Shown here: positions 27,523 through 35,640 of the stretch, in pieces | Layout of the letters: each line of letters begins with the position of its first letter | Position numbering within the stretch: position 1 is the stretch's first letter | Assembly (NCBI GenBank): GCA_963832725.1 | Contig: CAWHVG010000002.1 | Location: 868,001 to 932,000 of the forward strand | DNA: 64,000 nt | Reading direction: 5' to 3' | DNA from: JAEZBP01 sp963832725 | GTDB lineage: Bacteria; Myxococcota_A; Polyangia; Polyangiales; Sandaracinaceae | Notes under the pieces: model-generated | What the model was told of the DNA's origin: nothing | What the model saw: only the letters and a program-made list of their open reading frames with translations | Databases searched by the model: none | Program-made: the position numbers and the translations under genes

Positions 27523-28320
27523 ATGAGGCTGGCAGACAAGGTCATCGTGGTCACCGGGGCGGGGAGCGGGATTGGGCGCGCGGTCGCGCTGGCGCTCCTC
27601 GAGCGAGGCGCGCGGGTCGCGGGTCTGGACCGCAGCGCGGCGACGCTGGAGGAGACGGTGTCGAAGGCCGGGGAGGGCGCCGGCATCGCTCCCTTCGTGG
27701 TCGACGTGACCGACCGGGCGGCCGTCGAAGGATCCGTGAGCGCCATCCTCGAGCGCTTCGGCGTCGTCGACGAAGTGATCCACTGCGCCGGGATCATCCA
27801 GCCTTTCGTGAAGGTCGGCGCGCTGGACTACGAGACGATCGATCACGTCTTCGCGGTCAACTGGCGCGGCACGCTTCACATGACCAAGACCTTTCTCCCC
27901 CTGCTCCAGGAGCGGCCGGAGGCGCACCTCGTCAACGTGTCCAGCATGGGCGCGTTCTTGCCGGTGCCGGGGCAGACGGTCTACGGCGCGTCGAAGGCCG
28001 CCGTGCAGCTCTTCACCGAGGGGCTGCACTCGGAGCTCGACGGCACGAACGTCCATGTGACGCTGGTCCTGCCGGGCGCCGTCGACACCAACATCGTCGC
28101 CAACTCGGGCGTGAGCATCGGCGCCGGGGCCGAGAAGGAGCAGCACGGCAAGATCACGTCCGCCGAGGCCGCGGCGAGCACCATCTTGGAAGGCGTCGAG
28201 CACGGTCGCTTCCGCGTGCTGGTCGGCACGGACGCCAAGCTCATGGACGCCCTCGAGCGGCTCAATCCCGAGCGGGCGGCGGCTTTCATCGCCAAGCGAA
28301 TGAAGGGCTTGCTGGAGTGA
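27523..28320 (+). CDS. Short-chain dehydrogenase/reductase (SDR)
   Basis: Classical SDR, 265 aa, NAD(P)-dependent oxidoreductase of the cytoplasm. The Rossmann motif VVTGAGSGIGRAVAL (TGxxxGIG) lies near residues 9-23. An Asp at the end of the second strand (VAGLDRSAAT) suggests NAD preference. The NNAG equivalent is HCAGII, the catalytic Ser lies in LVNVSSMGAF, and the YxxxK motif is VYGASKAAVQLF. The C-terminus is LERLNPERAAAFIAKRMKGL. ATG 27523 is the only plausible start. The substrate is unknown. It is convergent with the alpha/beta hydrolase. Confidence 0.92.
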   Translation: MRLADKVIVVTGAGSGIGRAVALALLERGARVAGLDRSAATLEETVSKAGEGAGIAPFVVDVTDRAAVEGSVSAILERFGVVDEVIHCAGIIQPFVKVGALDYETIDHVFAVNWRGTLHMTKTFLPLLQERPEAHLVNVSSMGAFLPVPGQTVYGASKAAVQLFTEGLHSELDGTNVHVTLVLPGAVDTNIVANSGVSIGAGAEKEQHGKITSAEAAASTILEGVEHGRFRVLVGTDAKLMDALERLNPERAAAFIAKRMKGLLE

Positions 28321-28441
28321 GCGATCGGCGACGTGCCCGCAGCCTGAGGCCGGGTCGAGCGTCGTCGTCCCGCTCCTCGGTGCGACGCTGAGGAGCACCG
28401 GTGTCGACGGCGCTCGCAAGAGCCCCGAGAAGGCCGGCGCG

Positions 28442-29380
28442 TCAGCCGAAGAGCGCGTGCCGGAGGGCGGTCAGGTAGCTCTGGCGGAACTCGCGCGACA
28501 CGGGCGCGTTCGGGCGGATGAGGTCGAAGCCGTGGAAGGCGCCCGGCACGACGCTCAGCGCGCAGGGGACGCCGCTCTCTTCGAGCCGCCGTGCGTACTC
28601 GAGGTCCTCGTCGTGGAAGAGGTCGCAGGTGCCGACGCCGAGCCACGCGGGCGGCAGGCCCGTGGAATCTGCGCGTCGCGCGGGGACGGCGTGGGCCGGG
28701 ACGTCGTCCTGTCCGGGCGGGTGGCCGAGATACGAGCTCCAGCCGAGGAGGTTGCTCTCGTTGTTCCAGGCGCGGTGCGACCTGCCGTCGATGTCGGTTC
28801 GGGTCGCCGTGCGGTCGTCGAGCATCGGGTAGATTAGCAATTGAAACGCGGGTCGAGCGTCGCCCGCGTCAAGGGCCCGTTGGGCCAGCGCCGCGGCGAG
28901 CCCGCCCCCGGCGCTCGCGCCGCCGATGGCGATACGAGTCGGATCGATGCCGAGCGAGTCGGACTGGGCGAAGAGCCAGCGGAGGGCGGCGTCGCAGTCG
29001 TCGAGCGGGGCCGGGAAGGGGTGCTCGGGGGCGAGACGGTAGTCGACCGAGGCGATGACGATGCCGAGCTCGCGCGCGTTCTCGGCAGAGAGCCGCTCGT
29101 CCTGCTCCGGCGCGCCGATGAGGTATCCGCCGCCGTGCATCCAGAGCAGCGCGGGCGCGGACTCGGCAGCGTTGGCCGGCCGGTAGAGCCGCACCCGCAC
29201 CGGCGGCGCGCCCTCCACGCCGGGCACCGAGACGTCGCGCACGGTGACCTCCCGCGGGACCTTCGGCACGGGCGCGACGCGGGTGAGCAGGCGGATGATG
29301 GGGAGCCGGCCCGCTTTGATCAGCGCCCGCGGGAGGAAGCGCGCCGCGAGTCGGAGGTCTTCGTGGAAGGGATCGGACAT
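28442..29380 (-). CDS. Alpha/beta hydrolase of the hormone-sensitive-lipase (type IV) family
   Basis: A 312-aa esterase/lipase-like enzyme. The oxyanion motif HGGG is in ALLWMHGGGYLIGAP, YRLAPEHPFPAPLDD is the typical following stretch, and the nucleophile elbow reads IGGASAGGGLAAAL (GxSxG, with Ala for the usual Asp). The acid is probably the Asp in GVGTCDLFHDED, and the catalytic His lies in PGAFHGFDL. No signal peptide, so cytoplasmic; natural substrates are short acyl esters or carboxylesters in this family. The start MSDPFHEDLRLAARFLPRAL (29380) is preferred over 29482, which would add an unlikely N-terminus. It lies about 280 bp downstream of the acyl-AMP ligase on the same strand. Confidence 0.9.
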   Translation of the reverse strand: MSDPFHEDLRLAARFLPRALIKAGRLPIIRLLTRVAPVPKVPREVTVRDVSVPGVEGAPPVRVRLYRPANAAESAPALLWMHGGGYLIGAPEQDERLSAENARELGIVIASVDYRLAPEHPFPAPLDDCDAALRWLFAQSDSLGIDPTRIAIGGASAGGGLAAALAQRALDAGDARPAFQLLIYPMLDDRTATRTDIDGRSHRAWNNESNLLGWSSYLGHPPGQDDVPAHAVPARRADSTGLPPAWLGVGTCDLFHDEDLEYARRLEESGVPCALSVVPGAFHGFDLIRPNAPVSREFRQSYLTALRHALFG

Positions 29381-29662
29381 GGGCGGGTCTCCGGCTGGCG
29401 AGCGCCGCCCGTGGCGCATGCATCCGGGCGCGCTCGACGACGTCATCTCTTGCGATGTCGGGCCTACGATGTCCGGCGTCAACTACGACGGTCCGTCGGG
29501 CTGCCGCAGCATCGGCGACAGGCGGGGCCCGCCTCGCGGGAGCTCCGCCATGCGATGGTGCACGACGGAGTCCGCACCGCCGGGCGCGAGCCCGTGCCGG
29601 CGCTTCTCGGCGGCGAAGAGGCTTCGTCCTCGGGCCCGCGTCGGCCCGCAATCGAGCTGGGC

Positions 29663-31430
29663 TCAGCTCTTCTTCTTGCCGAAGATGCTCAGCTTGAGGT
29701 GCGCGAGCTGGCTCTCGACCAGGCGGCCGGCGACCTTGAGGGTGCCTTCCTCTTCACGCTTCTTGAGCCCGCCCGATTCGTAGAGGGTGCGCGCCTTGGC
29801 CCGCTGGAGCTTGCCGCTCGAGGTCTTCGGGATGGTGTTGGTGTCGACGATGACGACCTCGTCCACGGTGAGGCCGGTGGCCTTGGCGATGGCGGTCTTC
29901 ACCTCGGTGGCGAGCTGGTCGCGGCCTTCGCTCTCTTTGGTCTCGGCGACGACCACCACCGCCTCGCGGCCCAGGCCCGACTTGTAGCTCGGGAAGGCGA
30001 CGACGTTGCCGGTCCGCACGCGGGCGACCTCGGAGCCGGCCCACTCCGAATCTTGCGGGTAGTAGTTCTTGCCGTTGACGATGATGACGTCTTTGGCCCG
30101 GCCACAGATGTAGATCTTGCCGTCGACGAGGTAGCCGAGGTCGCCGGTCTTCATCCAGCCTTCTTCGTCGATGGTCTCGCGCGTCTTCTCGGGCATCTCG
30201 AAGTAGCCCTGCATGACGCTCGGGCCGCTCACCTCGATCTCTCCCACCCGGCGGTCTTCCAGGGGCTGGCGGCTCTCGGTGTCCACGATGCGGATGCCGT
30301 GGTTCCGGAAGGCGGTGCCGCAGCCGACGATCTCGACGACGTCGTCCGGGGCGTCGCCCTCCTGGGCCGGCTCGGCCACGCCTTCGCTCCACAGGCGCTC
30401 GGAGCGGACGCGGTCGGTGGGGACGCCGGTGCTGAAGGCGATGGCCAGCGTGTACTCGGCCATCCCGTAGCTCGGCACGAACGCGCTCTCACGGAAGCCC
30501 TGCTTGGCGAAGCGGTCGGAGAAGGCGCGCAGGGTGTCGGCCTGGATGGGCTCGGCGCCGCAGCCGGCCACGCGCACGCAGGAGAGATCGATGCCTTCGA
30601 GGTCGCGCTCGCGGACGCGCTTCTGGGTGATGGCGTAGGCGAAGTTCGGCCCGTAGGTGATGGTGCCGCGGTGCTTGGAGAGGAATCTCCAGCCAGGTGA
30701 CCGGCCGCTTCAGGAAGGTCATGGGCGACATGAAGCTGACCGGGACGCGGTGGTGGATCGGCGCGATGACGAAGCCGATCAGGCCCATGTCGTGGAAGAG
30801 GGGCAGCCAGCTCACGCCGCGGTCCTGCTCGTCGCTCTGCAGGCCCTCGCGCATGATGGCGTAGGCGTTGTGCGCGAGGTTGCCGTGCGTGACGACGACG
30901 CCCTTGGGCATGCTGGTCGAGCCCGAGGTGAACTGGATGAAGCAGGGGTCGTCCGGCGTGAGGCCGGGGTCGCGGAAGAGGGTCGCGTCGCCGTCGAGGT
31001 CGGCGTAGGTGAGCATCTCGCGCAGGCTGGGCGCGTGGTCGTGCAGGGTGCCGAGGACGGCCTTGATCTGCCGGTTGGTGATCACGAGGCCGGCGCGGCT
31101 GGCGCTGACGATGTGCTTGCAGTGGTCGAGGTAGCCGCCGAGCTGTCCGACGCCCATCGGGGGGTAGAGCGGGACGGGGACGCCGCCGCCCTGGGCGATG
31201 CCGAGGAAGGTGGGGATGAACTCGCCCGCCTCCGGCAGCACGATGGCGACGTGGTCGCCCTTCTTCATCCCGCGCTCCTTCAGCGCGACGGCGATCTCCT
31301 TGGCGCGGACGTGGAGCGCCGCCCAGGTCAGCGTGTCTTCCGAGAGGTCGTCTCGGATGAAGGTGAAGCCGTAGCCGGTGCGGTCGGCGGCCCGCTCGAG
31401 GGCCTGCGGAAGGGTGATGAGATGGTCCAT
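29663..31430 (-). CDS. Fatty-acyl-AMP ligase / long-chain acyl synthetase (one apparent frameshift)
   Basis: ANL-family adenylating enzyme, about 588 aa corrected. Motifs: LPEAGEFIPTFLGIAQGG, the P-loop CFIQFTSGSTSMPKGVVVTH, WLPLFHDMGLIGFVIAPI (typical of FAALs), YGMAEYTLAIAFS, EGWMKTGDLGYLVDGKIYIC, GRAKDVIIVNGKNYYPQD, and the C-terminal catalytic Lys in PKTSSGKLQRAKARTLY. FAALs activate fatty acids for polyketide or lipid assembly without CoA. The frame is broken at GAATC 30683-30687; deleting one base reads TWLEILSKHRGTITYGPNFA. ATG 31430 (MDHLITLPQALERAADRTGY) has GGAG upstream. No polyketide synthase or acyl carrier protein is adjacent, so an acyl-CoA ligase role is not excluded. Confidence 0.88.
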
Positions 31431-31561
31431 CGTCACTGCTCCAAGGGGTCGGGCCCCATCCCCGTGGGCCCGGCCGTTCGTCGGCGGCGGACGATAACCT
31501 CGGAGCCCCCATTTCGCACGCGGCAGCGTCGGGTCGTGGAGGGCGGCGGCGCGGCGGGCTC

Positions 31562-32503
31562 TCAGCGCGGGCCGACGCGGCCGAAGAGGATCGGCGTGAC
31601 GACGTAGCCGTCGCTCAGGGTGCCGCCCCAGCCGTAGTGGGTGGCGTGGCCGTCGCCGTCGGTGAGGAAGGCGAGGGTGCCGATGCCGAAGCCGCCCCGG
31701 CCGGAGCTGCGGCGGGTGTCGCGCTGGTGGCGGGAACCGGTGGCGTCGGCCACGCGGACCACCCAGCCGTGCGGGAGACCCGGGACCCGGCGCGGGACCT
31801 CCATGACGAACCCGACGTGGCCGGTGTTGCGGCTCGGGAAGCCGTCCGGGCGGCGCCAGGTGAACACGTCGCCCGGTCGCACGTCGCCGATGCGCTCGAT
31901 GCGCTGCCAGCCGCGCCGCCAGCCGGTCGTCGGCGCCCGCTCGATGGTCCGAACGAAGTTCTCGGCCCGCGCGCGCCGCAGGTTCGCCATGTGCCGGACC
32001 GAACGAGGGGAGGCGCGCTCCAGCACCCACTGGACCATCAGCGAGCAGTCCCAGCGGTAGCGGCCTCGTCTCTCGTTCACCGACAAGAAGTGCTGGTAGC
32101 GGGAGTCGCGCTGGGTGCGCGCGACGTGGTCGAGCACCTCGAGCACGCGGGCCGCGGCGGGTGTCGCCGGCGGCGCCGGAGGTGCGGGCGGGGGGAGGCG
32201 CGGGGGCGGTCCGGCCACGGGCGGGAGCACGATGGGCCACTCGTCCGGCCAGGGCCGCACGCGCTCGTCGTCGGCGCTGGCCACCGGACTGCCGACGAGG
32301 CTGGCCCCGAGGCTGGCCGAGAGGACCGCGAGCGCGGCGAGCGAGACGAGGAGGCGTCGCACGAGCGCGGTTCGACAACCGACGGGCGCGTGAGTTCCGG
32401 CGAGCGTCACCGAAGCGGAGCGCGCCTCGCGCTCGAGCCCCGCGAGCCCGCGACGAGCGGCGGCGACGCGGAGCGCGCCGGGTCGACCGGATGGGAGGGT
32501 CAT
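31562..32503 (-). CDS. Exported NlpC/CHAP-like papain-fold protein
   Basis: A 313-aa secreted protein. From ATG 32503, which has a strong GGAGGT site, a long basic N-region precedes the hydrophobic segment LLVSLAALAVLSASLGA and a probable cleavage near PVASADDE. A Pro-rich linker (LPPPAPPAPPATPAA) follows. The C-terminal domain has YRWDCSLMVQWVLE with a candidate catalytic Cys, GDVFTWRRPDG, and NTGHVGFVMEVPRR with a candidate His. This is the order seen in NlpC/P60 and CHAP amidases that cleave peptidoglycan peptides. A GTG at 32362 would give a shorter, more conventional signal peptide. It diverges from rnc with a 72-bp gap. Enzyme activity is inferred. Confidence 0.72.
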   Translation of the reverse strand: MTLPSGRPGALRVAAARRGLAGLEREARSASVTLAGTHAPVGCRTALVRRLLVSLAALAVLSASLGASLVGSPVASADDERVRPWPDEWPIVLPPVAGPPPRLPPPAPPAPPATPAAARVLEVLDHVARTQRDSRYQHFLSVNERRGRYRWDCSLMVQWVLERASPRSVRHMANLRRARAENFVRTIERAPTTGWRRGWQRIERIGDVRPGDVFTWRRPDGFPSRNTGHVGFVMEVPRRVPGLPHGWVVRVADATGSRHQRDTRRSSGRGGFGIGTLAFLTDGDGHATHYGWGGTLSDGYVVTPILFGRVGPR

Positions 32504-32575
32504 CGACGGACCTCCAGTATGCGGCGCGTCGGAAATGATGCACACGGGGGCCCCGCGGGCTAGGGTCCTCCAATC

Positions 32576-33274
32576 ATGGCCACGGAGGATCCGATCGGCC
32601 GGCTCCAGGAAGGGATCGGCTACTACTTCGAGGACGACTCGCTCCTGCGTGACGCCCTGACCCACCGCTCGTTCGTCAACGAGCACCCGGAGCAGGCGCC
32701 GCGCGACAACGAGCGGATGGAGTTCCTCGGCGACGCGATCCTGGATCTGGCGGCCTCCGCGCTCTTGTGGCGGCAGTACCCCGACGCGCGGGAGGGGGAG
32801 CTGAGCCGGCGCCGGGCGGACATCGTCTGCGAGGCGTCGCTGGCGGTGATCGCGCGCCGCCTCGAGCTCGGCGAGCTGCTGCGGCTGGGCAAGGGCGAGG
32901 AGCGGAGCGGCGGTCGCGACAAGCCGCGTCTTCTCGCCAGCGCGCTCGAGGCGTTGGTCGCCGCCGTGTATCTCGACGCGGGCGAGCAGGAGGCCATCAG
33001 CGTGGCCCGTGCCGTCCTCGCGCCGCAGGTCGACGCAATCCAGCCCGGCGAGACGGACTACAAGAGCCGACTCCAGGAGCTCTTGCAGGCGGAGGGCGGC
33101 GCTCCGCCGACCTACGAGCTGATCGGCAGCGAGGGCCCGGACCACGACCGCACCTTTCACGTGGAGGCGCGGGACGGGGAGACGCGCCTCGGTCGGGGCA
33201 GCGGTCGCTCCAAGCTGGCCGCCGAGCAGGTCGCCGCCAAGAACGCCCTGCTCGAGCTCGAGCGCGAAGACTGA
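32576..33274 (+). CDS. rnc: Ribonuclease III
   Basis: Double-strand-specific endoribonuclease, 232 aa, usual length for bacterial RNase III. The signature NERMEFLGDAILDL carries the metal-binding Glu and Asp. ALEALVAAVYLDAG holds the second acidic cluster. YKSRLQELLQAEGGAPPTYE and the C-terminal dsRNA-binding domain (TFHVEARDGETRLGRGSGRS, KLAAEQVAAKNALLELE) complete the protein. It processes rRNA precursors and structured mRNAs. ATG 32576. The common neighbour era is not present in the window. Confidence 0.96.
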   Translation: MATEDPIGRLQEGIGYYFEDDSLLRDALTHRSFVNEHPEQAPRDNERMEFLGDAILDLAASALLWRQYPDAREGELSRRRADIVCEASLAVIARRLELGELLRLGKGEERSGGRDKPRLLASALEALVAAVYLDAGEQEAISVARAVLAPQVDAIQPGETDYKSRLQELLQAEGGAPPTYELIGSEGPDHDRTFHVEARDGETRLGRGSGRSKLAAEQVAAKNALLELERED

Positions 33275-33364
33275 CGCGCGGCGCCTCGGACACGTCGCGC
33301 GAAGCGGTCGCTGACGGCTCGAGTCCCGCGGAGGCGGTGCGCCGCCGTCCCCGAGAGAGCTCGG

Positions 33365-35479
33365 TCAGTGGGCGCTCTGGGCGAGGGCGCGCTCGACCGC
33401 GCCGAGGACGTCGTCGCGGCGGAAGGGCTTGAGCAGCATGCGGTTGGCGCGCGCCTCGGCGAAGCGGCGGGCGCGCTCGGTGTAGGCGCCGCCGGTCGTG
33501 AAGACGAGGCGCTCCTCCACGAAGTCCGGGTCGGCGGCCAGCCTGGCGTGGACGTCCATCCCCGTGACGTCGCCCATCATCAAATCGCAGACCACGAGAT
33601 CGAAGGGACCCTCGCGCTCGATGCGCTCCAGCGCTTCGCGGCCGCTGTGGGCGACGCGGACGTCGTAGCCCGCGAGCCAGCGCGCCATCACGCGGCAGAT
33701 CTCCGGCTCGTCGTCGACGATGAGGATGCGCCGTGAGGCGCCGTCGACCGGTCCGCGGCGGTGGGACGGCAGGCTGTCCGCCGGCGGGTCGGCCAGCGGG
33801 ATGCGGACGCGGAAGAGGGTGCCGCGCGGGTCTCGCCGCTCGACCTCGATGCGACCCTCGAGCGCGCTGACGATGTGCAGGCAGATCGACAGGCCGAGGC
33901 CGGTGCCCGTCCCGCGCTTGGTCGTATAGAAGGGCTCGAAGAGGTGCGCCTCGGCGCCCGGCGGCAGGCCGCGGCCCGTGTCGAGGATCTCCACGATGCC
34001 GTCGCGCCCGTCGGGGCGGACCCGCAGCTCGACCACGTTGTCTTCGTGGCTGCCCACCTCGATGGCCTGCGCCGCGTTGACCAGCAGGTTCAAGAAGACC
34101 TGCCCCAGGCGGGCCTCGCTGCCCTGCACCCACACCGGGCCGTTCGCCGGTACCCGCACCAGCCGCGCGCGGTGGCGGAGCTCGTGGCTGGCCATCTGCA
34201 CGCAGGCGTCGAGGGTGCGCTCGAGCTCCGCCGGGCCGCTGTCCTCCTCCGGCGAGCGCGCCAGCGAGCGCAGGTCTCGCACCACGTCGCGCACCCGCAG
34301 CGTGCCTTGCTCGGCGGCGTCCACCCGCTCGAGCAGCGAGCCGACGTCGTGCGCCCGCGGCGCGCCTTTCTGCAGCTCGTGCCGGAGCAGCTCCAGGCTG
34401 CCGAGGATGTACATCAGCGGATTGTTGATCTCGTGCCCGACGGAGGCCGCGAGGCGTCCGAGCGAGGCCAGCCGGTCGGAGGTGACCAGGCGCGCTTCCA
34501 TGTCCTTGCGGAGGGTGATGTCCTGGGCCAGCGCGATGCCCGCCGGCGCGCCGTCGAAGAGCGTCGGCAACGCCACCACCTCTACCGGCACGATGCTTCC
34601 GTCGCGCCGCACCAGCCGCTCCTCCAGCGCCGGCACGGGCTCGCCGCGGTAGATGTGATCGCGGACGCGGTTCGTGGCCAGCGCGCGGTCTTCGGGGTGG
34701 ACCAGATCGAAGAGGCGCATCCCTTCCATCGCGTCGTCCGGCGCGAACCCCAAGAGCCGGCGGGCGGCCGGGTTCACGTAGAGCAGGTGCTCGTCGCGGT
34801 GGACGAAGACGGCGTGCGGGAGCTGTTCGATCAGCGTCCTGTGGTTCTGCTCCGAGCGCCTCCGCGCCTCCTCCGCCCGCGTGCGCTCCGCGACGTCGTG
34901 CAGGCGCGCGAAGACGAGGTCCCGGTCGCGGATGCGGATGGCGCCGCACTGGATCTCGACCGGGAAGACGGTGCCGTCCTTCTTCCTGTGCCAGCGCAGA
35001 TCGTGGGGCGCGATGGCGTCCTCGCTCGGGCGGCGCTGCACCGCGGCTCGCGTCGCCTCGGGGTCGGCGCTCACGTCGGTCGGGCCCAGCACGTCGACCG
35101 CCTCTTCGCGGGTGTAGCCGTACTGCGCGACCCACGCGTCGTTGACGTCCACGAAGAGGCCGGTCTGCGCGTCCGTGATCGAGACGGGGTCGTGGCGGTG
35201 GCCGAGCAAGAGCTGGCTGGCCTCGTCGGCGCTCAGGTGCGCGAGCAGCTCGCCGAGGCGCACGTCCTCCCGCACGAAGGAGCAGAGAACCGCGCCCTCC
35301 TCCGGTTGCTCTCGATGCGCTCGGATACCCGCCGGCAGCTCCAGCGAGTCGAGCGGCGCGCCGCATGGATCGTATCCGAGCAGCGTTCGGCACGCGGCGT
35401 TGGCGCGCACGACACGACCGTCCCGGGCGAGCGCGAGGGGGTGGGCGACGGCGTCGAGAAATGTGTCGATGGACGTCAC
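33365..35479 (-). CDS. Multi-PAS hybrid sensor histidine kinase with C-terminal receiver
   Basis: Cytoplasmic hybrid kinase, 704 aa. Three PAS-like modules: IDTFLDAVAHPLALARDGRV at the start, VSITDAQTGLFVDVNDAWVA with a PAC segment near residues 85-200, and RTLIEQLPHAVFVHRDEHLL. HisKA holds the acceptor His in LAASVGHEINNPLMYILGSL. HATPase_c shows NLLVNAAQAIEVG, DTGRGLPPG and GTGTGLGLSICLH. The receiver begins RRILIVDDEPEICRV, with acceptor Asp in LVVCDLMMGDVTG and Lys in MLLKPFRR. No transmembrane segments. It is the first gene after the convergent rnc. Its signal and partner are unknown. Confidence 0.93.
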   Translation of the reverse strand: MTSIDTFLDAVAHPLALARDGRVVRANAACRTLLGYDPCGAPLDSLELPAGIRAHREQPEEGAVLCSFVREDVRLGELLAHLSADEASQLLLGHRHDPVSITDAQTGLFVDVNDAWVAQYGYTREEAVDVLGPTDVSADPEATRAAVQRRPSEDAIAPHDLRWHRKKDGTVFPVEIQCGAIRIRDRDLVFARLHDVAERTRAEEARRRSEQNHRTLIEQLPHAVFVHRDEHLLYVNPAARRLLGFAPDDAMEGMRLFDLVHPEDRALATNRVRDHIYRGEPVPALEERLVRRDGSIVPVEVVALPTLFDGAPAGIALAQDITLRKDMEARLVTSDRLASLGRLAASVGHEINNPLMYILGSLELLRHELQKGAPRAHDVGSLLERVDAAEQGTLRVRDVVRDLRSLARSPEEDSGPAELERTLDACVQMASHELRHRARLVRVPANGPVWVQGSEARLGQVFLNLLVNAAQAIEVGSHEDNVVELRVRPDGRDGIVEILDTGRGLPPGAEAHLFEPFYTTKRGTGTGLGLSICLHIVSALEGRIEVERRDPRGTLFRVRIPLADPPADSLPSHRRGPVDGASRRILIVDDEPEICRVMARWLAGYDVRVAHSGREALERIEREGPFDLVVCDLMMGDVTGMDVHARLAADPDFVEERLVFTTGGAYTERARRFAEARANRMLLKPFRRDDVLGAVERALAQSAH

Positions 35480-35640
35480 GATGCGCGGCTTCCTGGCGCG
35501 AGGATAACCCGCGCGAGGCTCGGGGCGAGCGCTCCGAGCCGGGCGGGCTGGGCGAACCTTCGCGGCGGGCGTGCTGAGCGCTCGAGGCGTGCTCGCGCGA
35601 GAGGGTGGCGCGCGAGCGGCGGAGAGGCGACGATCGAGCC